Source: Microbacterium esteraromaticum
Lineage (GTDB): Bacteria; Actinomycetota; Actinomycetes; Actinomycetales; Microbacteriaceae
DNA length: 64,000 bases
Reading direction: 5' to 3'
Assembly (NCBI RefSeq): GCF_017303215.1
Contig: NZ_JAEMWU010000001.1
Span: forward strand, 1,240,001 to 1,304,000
How positions within the stretch are numbered: the first letter of the stretch is position 1; every line of letters begins with the position of its first letter. The notes under the pieces were generated by a model. It was not told the origin of the DNA. It did no database searches and worked only from the letters and a program-made list of their open reading frames with translations. The position numbers and the translations under genes are program-made. This document shows, one piece after another, positions 34,798 through 45,458 of this stretch.

Positions 34798-35256
34798 TCA
34801 GTCCGTGACGCGGATCTCGGCGATGACCTCGGAGTACTCGGTCTCGCCGACCGGTTCGAAGCCGACGCGTCGGAAGAACGCCTCGGGGCCGCCATCACCG
34901 GCTTCATAGATCACGTTCACGTGATCGACGCCGCGGGCGCGGGCCTCGTCGATCAGAGCCTGCACAGCGAAGCGACCGACACCGCGGCCCTGATCCTCCG
35001 CATCCACATTGATGCGCCACAGCACGCTGCGGAAGTTCTCTTCCAACGCCTCGGGGTCGAAGCTCGCGCTGACGAAGCCGACGACCTGGTCACCGTCGAG
35101 CACGACGCGCTGCCATGAGGTCTGGGGGTTCACGACCGTCGCGGCGATGCCGTAGGAGACCGGAGCGAGGAACTGCTCCTGTCCGGGCTTGAGCGACAGC
35201 TTGTTGACAGCGACGATCGTCGTCGCGGAGAGTTCGACCATACGCAGTTCCGACAT
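34798..35256 (-). CDS. GNAT family N-acetyltransferase
   Basis: A 152-residue acetyl-CoA-dependent acetyltransferase. Motif A, the pyrophosphate-binding loop, is INVDAEDQGRGVGRFAVQAL (Gln-Gly-Arg-Gly-Val-Gly), followed by the motif B region HVNVIYEAGDGGPEAFFRRVGFEP. It is a single-domain member of normal length. It stands alone, divergent from icd and convergent with the coiled-coil gene. The acceptor substrate cannot be inferred. Confidence 0.85.
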   Translation of the reverse strand: MSELRMVELSATTIVAVNKLSLKPGQEQFLAPVSYGIAATVVNPQTSWQRVVLDGDQVVGFVSASFDPEALEENFRSVLWRINVDAEDQGRGVGRFAVQALIDEARARGVDHVNVIYEAGDGGPEAFFRRVGFEPVGETEYSEVIAEIRVTD

Positions 35257-35319
35257 GTCCCCAGGCTAGCCCCTACAGCGCGACGGTGGAGAGAATACTG
35301 TCGTGCGAATGCACTCGGG

Positions 35320-35337
35320 TATCTTGGTATCGAGATA
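35320..35337. promoter_or_regulatory. TATCT-N8-AGATA inverted repeat upstream of icd
   Basis: TATCTTGGTATCGAGATA is an imperfect 18-bp palindrome 25 bases before the icd GTG, at or near the expected promoter, so a local operator is possible. The binder is unknown. Confidence 0.35.
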
Positions 35338-35362
35338 AAAAGCCCTCGTGAACGGAGATCCG

Positions 35363-37582
<2,220 letters not shown>

Positions 37583-37604
37583 TCGGGTCGCGTCCGAGAC
37601 GCGC

Positions 37605-37637
37605 AAGAGGGCGGATGCTGACAGCATCCGCCCTCTT
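37605..37637. terminator. Terminator after icd
   Basis: A perfect 15-bp stem AAGAGGGCGGATGCT/AGCATCCGCCCTCTT with loop GAC lies between the convergent icd and L,D-transpeptidase genes and can work on both strands. Confidence 0.85.
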
Positions 37638-37654
37638 CCGTCTTCGTGCCGAGG

Positions 37655-39115
37655 TTACTCGCGCACCCACACCTCGAGTCCGAGCGGGGAGGCGTCGTAC
37701 ACCTGCTTGGCGGCGTCGAAGGTCATGTTGACGCAGCCGTGGCTCATGCGGTTGCCGAAGTTGGAGTGCCACCACGTGCCGTGGAATGCCTCGTCGCCGT
37801 TGAAATAGAGCACCCAGGGAACGTCCTTGGTGACGTACTTCGAGCCGTCCGCATTCGTGCCGCGCATGTCTTGGATGGGGACATGTGCGCGCACGCGGAA
37901 GTGCCCGAGGTCCGTCGGGGTGCCGGGCAGTCCGGTCGAAACCAGCCACGACTTGACGACCTTGCCGTTCTCGATCAGATAGGTGCGCTGGTCGCTGATG
38001 TCGACAGTGAGGCTGCGGGTGACATCGGTGGTCTCGAAAGGCGTCTCGGTGACCGTGAGCGGGTAGGCCGCGTCGCCCTTCTCGAGTGCGGCGGCGAACT
38101 CGGTGGCCATACCGGTCGTGTCGGCCAGCTCTCGGCCGGTGGCACCCTCAGTCTCGGTGCGCAGCACACTGCCGCCCGAGTCGACGATGTTCTTGGCCGG
38201 CACAGCCTCTCGGTTGACGGATTCTGCGAGCGTATCGACGGTGCGCTGGATCTGGGTGGAATCGGCGATGATCTGCAGTTCGCCGTCGACGGCCTCGACG
38301 CTCAGCCAGCTCGCGGCCACGTTCGGGGCGACCGGTACCGTGCGCTCGTCGCCGACGTAGAAGCCGATCGTGCCGAGCATGGTGTTGAGTTGCTCGACGC
38401 CGGCCGTCGCCTTCTCATCGGTGATCGGAGGCTCCACGGACGTGGGAGCTCCCGAGAACTCGAGCGTCGTCTCGCCCTTGTTCACGGCCTCGGTGAACGC
38501 GACCGTCAGGTCGTCGACCGAGATGCCGGTGCCGGAGGCGGCGGGAGTCGCGATGTACTTCGCCGCGTCGGCGTCGAAGACGACCTCGGCGTCGGTGGCG
38601 GCAGTGAAGCTGGTGGGGACTGCGGCGCGCAGCGCGCTGGTGGCGGTGTCGGCGTCGAGGGTGATCGCCGCCGCGACGGAGTCGCCCATCCAGGCGCCGA
38701 GGTTCCACATCGGCCGCTCGGCGAACGCCTGTTCGGCGAGCAGAGCTGCATCGACGTTCGCTCCGAGGGCGGCGCCGCTGACCTGCGCCTCCTGGTCGAC
38801 ATCCGTGAGGGTGACGTCGGTGGTCGCGATGCGATTGTTGATGGCATCCGCGGCCATGCCGGGGGTCATGCCGCCGACGGCGACGCCGGCCACGGTCGTA
38901 CCCGGAGCGATCAGCACGAGTGACGCGCCGATGGTAGCCAGCAGCAGAGCACCGCCGCCGAGGCCGACCCACAGTCCGAGCCGGCGCTTCTTGGGGGCAG
39001 GTTCAGCGGGCGCCCACTCCATGGGGCGGTCGATATCGCCGGGGGGTCGCGTGTCGACCGATTCGGAGCCCTCGGAAGAGGCACCCGTATCGGGTCCGGA
39101 GATCACATCAGTCAC
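37655..39115 (-). CDS. L,D-transpeptidase with peptidoglycan-binding domains
   Basis: Cell-wall cross-linking enzyme of 486 residues. A cytoplasmic Pro/Glu-rich N-terminus ending in KKRR is followed by one membrane helix (about 46-68). The extracytoplasmic part has PG_binding_4-like repeats and a C-terminal YkuD catalytic domain. The active-site motif is SHGCVNMTF, with the upstream His in FHGTWWHSNFG. The GTG at 39115 is preceded by a G-rich RBS; the longer frame contains no good site. It is divergent from the ROK kinase gene. It probably makes 3-3 cross-links or anchors proteins. Confidence 0.9.
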   Translation of the reverse strand: MTDVISGPDTGASSEGSESVDTRPPGDIDRPMEWAPAEPAPKKRRLGLWVGLGGGALLLATIGASLVLIAPGTTVAGVAVGGMTPGMAADAINNRIATTDVTLTDVDQEAQVSGAALGANVDAALLAEQAFAERPMWNLGAWMGDSVAAAITLDADTATSALRAAVPTSFTAATDAEVVFDADAAKYIATPAASGTGISVDDLTVAFTEAVNKGETTLEFSGAPTSVEPPITDEKATAGVEQLNTMLGTIGFYVGDERTVPVAPNVAASWLSVEAVDGELQIIADSTQIQRTVDTLAESVNREAVPAKNIVDSGGSVLRTETEGATGRELADTTGMATEFAAALEKGDAAYPLTVTETPFETTDVTRSLTVDISDQRTYLIENGKVVKSWLVSTGLPGTPTDLGHFRVRAHVPIQDMRGTNADGSKYVTKDVPWVLYFNGDEAFHGTWWHSNFGNRMSHGCVNMTFDAAKQVYDASPLGLEVWVRE

Positions 39116-39291
39116 GGAATGGCCCCCCAACGGATTGCGCGACGTATTGAACTCATGGTAAATGACGCTGGCGCTGAGCGGGGTGAGCGGAGCGGCGAAG
39201 GCGCAGGCTGCGCCGTAACGTTTGGGTAACCCGAGGGCTCCGCGGCGCGCCATGTTGCGCGAAAGGCGGTTCGTAAGGTGTACTAACAAAT

Positions 39292-40254
39292 ATGACGATC
39301 GTGAACCGATATCCAGGCGTGCGCATCGGCCTCGACATCGGCGGCACGAAGATCGCCGGAATCGCGCGTGCCGATGACGGCGCGATCCTCGCCGACGTCC
39401 GCCAGCCGACCGGCATCGGCGGCGACGCCGTCATCGCGGGCATCCTCGACGCTACTCGTGCCCTCCGCGACCAGCTACCCGGTTCCGACATCCGCTCGAT
39501 CGGCATCGGCATCCCCGGGCTCGTCGACGCGAGCGCGGGGAGAGTGCTGCACGCAGTCAACCTGGGGGTGGAATCGCTCGACATCGCGGCGCAAGTGCAG
39601 CGCGCTCTCGACCTGCCCTGCTTCGTCGAGAACGACGTCAAGGCCGCTGCCCTGGGTGCGGCGTCATTGCGCGACGACAACACCCCGATCGCCTACCTCA
39701 ACCTCGGCACGGGTGTCGCGGCCGGCATCGTCATCGACGGACGGATCTGGCGAGGGGCTCGCGGCATCGCCGGCGAGATCGGCCACCTTTCGGTCGATCC
39801 GCAGGGCCGCGTGTGCGGCTGCGGACAGCGCGGCTGCATCGAGACCATGTGCGGCGGGGGAGCGCTGGCTCGCGCCTGGGCACGCGAGGTCGATCTGCCG
39901 GTGAAAGACATCCTCGACGCCGCGGATGCCGGTGACCCGACTGCGACCGTGCTGCGCGATGACCTGTTCCGCGGCGTGGCGGCGGCGGTGCGGGCGCTCG
40001 TGCTGTCGGTGGATGTCGAGAGCGTCGTGATCGGCGGCGGACTCACCGCCCTCGCCGAACGGCTCGAGCCCGGCATCCGCACCGCGTTGCGAGCAGATGC
40101 GGCAACGTCACCGTTCCTGCGGTCGCTGCACCTCGATGAGAGGATAGAGATGCTTCCGGCGGACTCGCCGGTGGCGGCCATCGGGGCCGCCTTGCTGGGC
40201 AGCGCACCTGCAGATACCACCGCACTCGACAAGGAGATCGTCCCCCATGGCTGA
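39292..40254 (+). CDS. ROK family sugar kinase, probable N-acetylglucosamine or glucosamine kinase
   Basis: Cytoplasmic ATP-dependent kinase of 320 residues. DIGGTKIAG binds phosphate, IGIGIPGLVD and FVENDVKAAALG form the sugar site, and the ROK zinc motif is CGCGQRGCIE following the catalytic region GEIGHLSVD. It overlaps nagB by eight bases, so amino sugar phosphorylation before deamination is the natural role. A glucokinase or N-acetylmannosamine kinase cannot be excluded from sequence alone. Confidence 0.88.
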   Translation: MTIVNRYPGVRIGLDIGGTKIAGIARADDGAILADVRQPTGIGGDAVIAGILDATRALRDQLPGSDIRSIGIGIPGLVDASAGRVLHAVNLGVESLDIAAQVQRALDLPCFVENDVKAAALGAASLRDDNTPIAYLNLGTGVAAGIVIDGRIWRGARGIAGEIGHLSVDPQGRVCGCGQRGCIETMCGGGALARAWAREVDLPVKDILDAADAGDPTATVLRDDLFRGVAAAVRALVLSVDVESVVIGGGLTALAERLEPGIRTALRADAATSPFLRSLHLDERIEMLPADSPVAAIGAALLGSAPADTTALDKEIVPHG

Positions 40255-41026
40255 AGTCGTCATCCTCCCCAGCAAGGCCGAAGCAGGCGCGCTCATCGCC
40301 GATGAGATCGTGCGACTGATCGACACTGTCGCTGAACCCGTGCTGGGTCTTGCCACGGGGTCGACGCCGTTGCCGGTCTACGAGGCCTTGCGCGAGCGCC
40401 TGGCCGGCCACGACGTATCGCACCTGCGCGGATTCGCGCTCGACGAGTACGTCGGCATCGACCCGGCTCACCCCGAGAGCTACCGTTCGGTCATCACCCG
40501 CGAGGTCATCGAACCTCTGGGGCTGGACCCCGAGCTGATCCGCGTGCCCAACGGAGCCATCGAGAGCGTCGAGCACGCCGGCGCCGACTACGAGGCGGCG
40601 ATCGCGGCCGCGGGCGGCGTCGACCTGCAGATCCTCGGGATCGGCACAGACGGCCACATCGGGTTCAACGAGCCCGGTTCGTCGTTCGCCTCCAGCACAC
40701 GCGTCAAGACGCTCACCGAGCGCACCCGTGAGGACAACGCCCGGTTCTTCGACTCGATCGACGACGTGCCCCGGCACTGCGTCACCCAGGGACTGGGAAC
40801 GATCCTGCGCGCCAAGCACCTCGTGCTGCTCGCGTTCGGTGAGGGCAAGGCGCGCGCCGTCGCCGAAGCCGTTGAAGGGCCCGTCAGCGCGATCCTGCCC
40901 GCCTCTGCCATCCAGCTGCATCCGCATGTGACGGTCGTGCTCGACGAGGCCGCCGCCAGCGAACTGAAGCTTGCCGACTACTACCGCTACAGCTACGAGA
41001 ACAAGCCCGCCTGGCAGGGCATCTGA
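40247..41026 (+). CDS. nagB: Glucosamine-6-phosphate deaminase
   Basis: Converts glucosamine-6-phosphate to fructose-6-phosphate and ammonia. The 259 residues show LGLATGSTPLPVYEAL (phosphate loop), FALDEYVGIDP with the catalytic Asp, and GIGTDGHIGFNEPGSSF with the active-site His. The ATG is inside the end of the ROK kinase gene. The partner deacetylase nagA is on the other strand about 4.4 kb away. A strong hairpin follows within 25 bases. Confidence 0.95.
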   Translation: MAEVVILPSKAEAGALIADEIVRLIDTVAEPVLGLATGSTPLPVYEALRERLAGHDVSHLRGFALDEYVGIDPAHPESYRSVITREVIEPLGLDPELIRVPNGAIESVEHAGADYEAAIAAAGGVDLQILGIGTDGHIGFNEPGSSFASSTRVKTLTERTREDNARFFDSIDDVPRHCVTQGLGTILRAKHLVLLAFGEGKARAVAEAVEGPVSAILPASAIQLHPHVTVVLDEAAASELKLADYYRYSYENKPAWQGI

Positions 41027-41049
41027 GCCAGCACCGGCCCTCGGGCCGA

Positions 41050-41089
41050 CATCTGCTTCCGCTCAGCGCCACGCGAGCGGAAGCAGATG
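41050..41089. terminator. Bidirectional terminator overlapping the NUDIX 3' end
   Basis: Perfect 14-bp arms CATCTGCTTCCGCT/AGCGGAAGCAGATG with a 12-base loop lie between convergent nagB and the NUDIX gene. The second arm encodes the last residues of the NUDIX protein. Confidence 0.75.
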
Positions 41090-41458
41090 CTCCACGCTGA
41101 GCGGGGCGAGCGGAACGCTGTGCATGTCGCCCGGGGCGAGCCAACGCAGCTCGGCCAGTTCGGCCTGCACGACGACGTCCGAAGATTCCGCCCGCAGCGC
41201 GAATGCCTCGGCGACCACGCGGTGATCGGGCTCGTTCGCCGCTGCCGATATGAACCTTCCCAGCGGCTGCAGCGCCGTCTCGTCGACCCGCAGAGCGAGC
41301 TCCTCATCCAGTTCCCGAATGAGCGTCTGCGCGGCGGTCTCGCCGGGTTCAGGCTTGCCACCGGGCTGCATGAACCGGGTCGTGCCGTGCTTGCGCACCA
41401 CGAGAGCGTGACCGGCGCGGTCGACGATCACCGCGGCGCTGACGTGGATATCAGGCAT
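41063..41458 (-). CDS. NUDIX hydrolase
   Basis: A 131-residue nucleoside-diphosphate-linked hydrolase. The Nudix box reads GKPEPGETAAQTLIRELDEE, matching G-x5-E-x7-RE-x2-EE. The N-terminal strand and the RKHGTTRFMQPGG segment are typical of MutT-like housecleaning enzymes. It overlaps the GlcD-like gene by eight bases, so the two are co-expressed. The substrate is not predictable. Confidence 0.88.
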   Translation of the reverse strand: MPDIHVSAAVIVDRAGHALVVRKHGTTRFMQPGGKPEPGETAAQTLIRELDEELALRVDETALQPLGRFISAAANEPDHRVVAEAFALRAESSDVVVQAELAELRWLAPGDMHSVPLAPLSVEHLLPLAWR

Positions 41459-42812
41459 CGAACACCTTTCCCGGGTTGAGGATTCCTTGTGGATCGAACA
41501 CGCGCACGATGTCGCGTTGCAGCTGCCACTGGTCAGCGCCCAGCTCCTCGGCCAACCAGCGGCTCTTCAGTATGCCGATGCCGTGCTCACCGGTGAGGGT
41601 GCCGCCCAGCCGCACCGCCGTGCGGAAGAGATCGTCGGCGGCGGCCCAGACGTGATCGGGTACGTCCTCGCCGTCGAAGATGAAGTTCGGATGCAGGTTG
41701 CCGTCGCCCGCATGCGCGACGGTCGGGATGCTGACGCCGTGCTGTTGCTCGATCCGCTCGATCTCGTCGAACATCGCCGCCATCGCGCTGCGCGGAACAG
41801 CGACGTCCTCGATCAGCGTCGTGCCAAGCGCGGCCATCGCCGGGTGCATGGAGCGGCGCACGCGCAGGAGTTCCTCGCCGGCATCCGGATCATCCGTGAC
41901 CGCGACAGTGCCGCCGGACGCTTCGAGCACGTGTGCGATCGCGGCAGCCTCTTCGCGTGCGGCCGAGCCATCGGTCTGGATGGTCAGCTGCGCGGATCGC
42001 GCGGCTGGCAGCGGCATCCCGAGCAGATCGTGGACGGCGGCTAGCGCTGTGGCGTCCATGAGCTCCATGACCGACGGCTGCACACCGGCGGCCGTCACTG
42101 CGGCCGCGCCCGCTGCCGCAGCGCTCACTGTGGGGAACGAAGCCGCGAGGGTGCAGACCACGCCCGCAGGGCGTCGGCGCAGTTTGAGCGTCGCACCCAC
42201 GATGACGCCCAGCCGGCCTTCGGAACCGATCGCCAGCGAGGTCAGATCCAGGCCCGTGACGCCCTTCACCGTGCGGTGGCCGAGGCGCAGCATCCGTCCG
42301 TCTGCGAGCACCAGATCCACCCCGAGCACCGCATCGCGCACGACGCCGTACTTTGCACACAGCAGACCACCGGCACCGGTGGCGATGTTGCCGCCGACCG
42401 TGCTGATCTCGCGGCTGGCGGGGTCGGGCGCCCACCACAGGTCGTGCTGTGCCAGGTGCGCGTTCAGGTCGGCGTTGAGGATGCCCGGCTCGACGACCGC
42501 GATGAGATCATCGGGCCGTACTTCGAGGATGCCGGTCATCGCCGCTGTCGACAGCGCGATCTCGCCGGGGCCGGCGTTCGCGCCGCCTGCGAGGCCTGTA
42601 CCCGCGCCGCGGGTCACGACCGGGGTCTCGGTCTGCGAGGCGATGCGCATCGTGCGCTGCACCTCGTCGACGGTCCTGGCATGCACCACGGCCAGAGGGC
42701 ACCCGGCAGAACGATGTCCGCTACGGTCGGCCCTGGCGGCTTCGAGCGCGCCGGACGTCGTATCGACGATATCGCCGAGTTCGCTCTGCAGCAGTGCGAG
42801 GACGTCGGTCAT
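41451..42812 (-). CDS. FAD-binding oxidase, GlcD/D-lactate dehydrogenase family
   Basis: Flavoenzyme of 453 residues oxidising an alpha-hydroxyacid such as glycolate or D-lactate. The FAD_binding_4 domain includes TPVVTRGAGTGLAGGANAG and STVGGNIATGAGGLLCAKYG. The C-terminal FAD-oxidase domain has the metal-binding motif HAGDGNLHPNFIFDG and the end GEHGIGILKSRWL. It lies 13 bases after the DUF2568 stop and has no strong RBS, so translation is probably coupled. If glyoxylate/glycolate chemistry runs in this cell the gene could contribute, but nothing here shows that. Confidence 0.88.
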   Translation of the reverse strand: MTDVLALLQSELGDIVDTTSGALEAARADRSGHRSAGCPLAVVHARTVDEVQRTMRIASQTETPVVTRGAGTGLAGGANAGPGEIALSTAAMTGILEVRPDDLIAVVEPGILNADLNAHLAQHDLWWAPDPASREISTVGGNIATGAGGLLCAKYGVVRDAVLGVDLVLADGRMLRLGHRTVKGVTGLDLTSLAIGSEGRLGVIVGATLKLRRRPAGVVCTLAASFPTVSAAAAGAAAVTAAGVQPSVMELMDATALAAVHDLLGMPLPAARSAQLTIQTDGSAAREEAAAIAHVLEASGGTVAVTDDPDAGEELLRVRRSMHPAMAALGTTLIEDVAVPRSAMAAMFDEIERIEQQHGVSIPTVAHAGDGNLHPNFIFDGEDVPDHVWAAADDLFRTAVRLGGTLTGEHGIGILKSRWLAEELGADQWQLQRDIVRVFDPQGILNPGKVFDA

Positions 42813-42825
42813 GGCCGCGCGGGGT

Positions 42826-43197
42826 TCAGCGGAAGGCGCGGCGCCCGGAGATGACCCCCGTTGCGACAGCCACCACGGCGAAAGCGATGCCGATCCACGT
42901 CGAGCCCATCGACCACCATGCCAGCGTGACACCCACGTAGATCAGCAGTTCGACCAGGGCGCGCAGGAACGGGTGCAGACGAAGCACGGGCTTCGATGAG
43001 AGCACGAGGGCCCACAGCACCAGCACGATCAGCGGCGCACCGATGCCGACGACGATGCTCCACGGCATCGCCCACGTGGCGAAGCCCCACAGGGCGAGGC
43101 TGGCAAGGGCCGCCAGCAGCACGAGCACGCGGACGATGTCGAGCGGGGTGACGTTCGGGCGGGTCACACCGGGTTCGGTGGCGGGATCCTGGGACAT
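42826..43197 (-). CDS. YrdB family small membrane protein (DUF2568)
   Basis: A 123-residue protein with about four membrane helices and short loops, of unknown function. Tryptophan-rich helices such as WGFATWAMPWSIVVGIGAP and the RLHPFLRALVELLIY segment resemble DUF2568. It starts a three-gene minus-strand unit with the GlcD-type oxidase and the NUDIX hydrolase. A missing signal peptide and lack of catalytic motifs leave the role open. Confidence 0.75.
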   Translation of the reverse strand: MSQDPATEPGVTRPNVTPLDIVRVLVLLAALASLALWGFATWAMPWSIVVGIGAPLIVLVLWALVLSSKPVLRLHPFLRALVELLIYVGVTLAWWSMGSTWIGIAFAVVAVATGVISGRRAFR

Positions 43198-43253
43198 GAG
43201 TCCAGTCTATTCGGCGGGCGCGCTGGCCCACGCCGATGCCGGGTGAGCGGTCG

Positions 43254-45080
43254 CTACCGGCTGAGGAAGCCCTTGATGGTGAAGTACGTCCACTCACCGG
43301 GTTCGCCGTCGACGACATAGCGCAGTCCGAGCTCGGCGCCGAGCGCGATCTGCCAGGCGTTCGGGCGCAGGTCGATCAGGCCCTCGCCCTGGGAGTCGAG
43401 AGTGATCTCATCGCCTCCGCCGGGGCTGCCACCCAGCCATGCCTGTACGACGGCGTTCGGGGTGCCGCTGACGGGGAGGACGTAGTGGGTCTTGCCCTCG
43501 TCGTCGACCCAGACCTCGCGCTGACCGTCCCACACGATCGGAGCCAGATCCTGCTCTGGCTCTGGTACGGGGGTTGGCGTTGGCGTTGGCGTCGGTGGGG
43601 CCGTCGGTGTGACGGTCGGTGTCGGCTTCGGCGTGACGGTCGGCGTCGGCTTCGGGGTGACGGTCGGCGTCGGCTTCGGCGTGACCGTCGGTGTCGGCTT
43701 CGGCGTAACGGTGGGAGTGGGCTCGGGCGTGACCGTCGGGCTCGGCTCGGGCGTGACCATCGGCTTCGGGCTCGGCTCGGGCGCGGGGGGCGTCTCGGGC
43801 GCGGCGGGTTCGCTGGGGGTGGCCTCGGCGGCCGGAGGTGCAGCCTCGACGCCCGGCAGGGGTGACGGCGCCGCCGGCGGCTCGTCGTCGACCTCGATCA
43901 CCAGCGGGTTCTCCAGTGGCTTCGAGGTGTCGGGGTTCACCTCGGAAGTGATCGCCGACGAGTCCGACAGCGATGCGCTCGGTGAAGAGGTGGCGCTGCC
44001 CGCCGACGTCAGCGCCGGCACCACCGCGACGGCGGCGACGACGCCGGCGACGACCAGTGCGGCCGAACCCGCACCGACCAGTGCGCCGATTCCCGCGACG
44101 GAACCCGCGCCCGCGCCAGTACCTCCGGAGCCCGCGGCTCCCGCAGCTTCGGCGCCGCCCATGCTCGGCGGTACCGCGCCCGCACCGGAGATCATCGGTG
44201 CACCGACACTTGATGTCGTCCCGCCGATTGTGGCGACATCCACCACACCCGCGGGCATCGCGGCCAATGCGACGATCGGCGCACCGCCGCCCTGCAAAGT
44301 GGCGAGGTAGCTGGAGGCGGCGCCAGCGCCCAGTACGAGCGGAAGGATGACGATCGCCAGGCGCCCGGAGACGTCCTTCGCCTCAGCGGCGACGATGATG
44401 CACCGCGTGCACGAGGCGAGGTGCGCGTCGATACGCTGCTGCGCACGCGGCCCGAGATTGCCGCGTGAGTGAGCGCCGAGGTGTTCGATCGTCCACTGGC
44501 ACTCGGAGCCCTCAGCGACGCTGCGCAGATGCGCTTGGATCCACGCTTCGCGCAGGCCCTCCCGCGCGCGGAAGGTCAACTGGGAGACCGCGCCGGCGGT
44601 CATCCCGAGCAGAGGTGCGATCTCGGCCGGCTTCATCTGCTCGATCTCGGAGTACCAGAGCACTTCCTGCCAGCGCGAGGGAAGTGACCGGAACGCTTGA
44701 GCGGTCAGCCCGCGATCCAACGCTTCATCGGCGGCCGAGTCGGTACTGTGCGGATCGACGACCGCGTCCATCTCATCGATGGGCACTTCGCGGCGGGAGC
44801 GCCCCCATGCCGCCGCGGTGTTGCGGATGCTGGTGAACAGGTACGCGCGGAACGACCCATTCGGGCCGCCGCCCTTGAGGATCGCCTGGTAGATGCGGGC
44901 GTAGGCCTCTTGCACCAGGTCGTCCGGGTCGATAGATGACGTCACCGACCGTGCCACGGTCAGGCCGGACACGTGGTGTCGTCGCCAGAGTTCCGCGAAT
45001 GCCTCGGTGTCGCCCGATCGCGCACGCAACACCAGGTCTGCATCGGCGGATGCCGAATGATCGGCTTTCTGGTCTCCCAC
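43254..45080 (-). CDS. ECF sigma factor fused to zinc-finger anti-sigma-like, membrane and extracytoplasmic domains
   Basis: A 608-residue composite regulator. Residues about 22-90 form sigma region 2 (DLVQEAYARIYQAI) and about 125-185 region 4 (RSLPSRWQEVLWYSEIEQMK). A zinc-binding anti-sigma-like motif follows: Cys194, His220, Cys224 and Cys227 (HLASCTRC). Hydrophobic segments lie at about 241-263 and 328-357, separated by a Gly/Ala-rich stretch. A Pro/Thr repeat (about 415-520) leads to an 80-residue C-terminal domain. It resembles fused ECF groups of actinobacteria where the tail gates sigma activity. The GTG at 45080 has GTGAGGAC upstream. Targets and signal are unknown. Confidence 0.88.
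   Translation of the reverse strand: MGDQKADHSASADADLVLRARSGDTEAFAELWRRHHVSGLTVARSVTSSIDPDDLVQEAYARIYQAILKGGGPNGSFRAYLFTSIRNTAAAWGRSRREVPIDEMDAVVDPHSTDSAADEALDRGLTAQAFRSLPSRWQEVLWYSEIEQMKPAEIAPLLGMTAGAVSQLTFRAREGLREAWIQAHLRSVAEGSECQWTIEHLGAHSRGNLGPRAQQRIDAHLASCTRCIIVAAEAKDVSGRLAIVILPLVLGAGAASSYLATLQGGGAPIVALAAMPAGVVDVATIGGTTSSVGAPMISGAGAVPPSMGGAEAAGAAGSGGTGAGAGSVAGIGALVGAGSAALVVAGVVAAVAVVPALTSAGSATSSPSASLSDSSAITSEVNPDTSKPLENPLVIEVDDEPPAAPSPLPGVEAAPPAAEATPSEPAAPETPPAPEPSPKPMVTPEPSPTVTPEPTPTVTPKPTPTVTPKPTPTVTPKPTPTVTPKPTPTVTPTAPPTPTPTPTPVPEPEQDLAPIVWDGQREVWVDDEGKTHYVLPVSGTPNAVVQAWLGGSPGGGDEITLDSQGEGLIDLRPNAWQIALGAELGLRYVVDGEPGEWTYFTIKGFLSR
43609..43752. repeat. Six tandem 24-bp units encoding Pro-Thr-Val-Thr-Pro-Lys/Glu repeats
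   Basis: Unit GTGACGGTCGGCGTCGGCTT plus CGGC, near-identical in the first four copies and more diverged in the last two. On the coding strand each unit encodes PTPTVTPK or a Glu variant, forming a rigid stalk in the sigma-factor fusion. Confidence 0.9.
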
Positions 45081-45458
45081 TTGATGTCCTCACCACGCGC
45101 TTATCGGAACGCGCTCACACGAAGAGACGCGTGAAGTGTCGTTTCATCACGCGTCCTCCCAATTCTGGTCACAAACGAGCGTCGAAACCAACCCTGTGGA
45201 GAACTCCCCAACCGGGCAGCGGAACTTTCTCGTGAAATTTGTTGGGACTCGCGTAATGAACCCGGTACAGCGGCGTCTCATTACTCGGAGCGAACTGCAG
45301 CACCACCGGGGGGCGGCGTTGCAGCATCGATGCACGGGGTATCGCATCGATGACCCGGTCCGGGCCGAAGACCTCGGGGGAGGAGCCTTCGGTCCGACCG
45401 GCTCCTGGGGACGCGAGGCCGCCGTGCTGGGGAGTACGGCGGCCCGAACCCCGTTCTC
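45081..45458. other. 378-bp intergenic region upstream of the sigma-factor fusion
   Basis: No gene is visible. The part next to the sigma gene contains an inverted repeat ACGCGTGA-N12-TCACGCGT (45127-45154), which may be an operator or a 5' UTR hairpin. The region is less GC-rich than its neighbours around 45210-45290, as expected for a promoter. The remainder, towards nagA, shows nothing I can name. Confidence 0.5.

Noticed and set aside
43609-43752. Short regularly spaced repeats as a possible CRISPR array
   Set aside because: The 24-bp units are directly tandem with no spacers and keep a coding frame.
43609-44310. Plus-strand ORF encoding a glycine/valine-rich repeat protein
   Set aside because: It is the antisense of the Pro-Thr repeat in the sigma-factor fusion. 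The minus-strand frame has recognised domains on both sides of the repeat.
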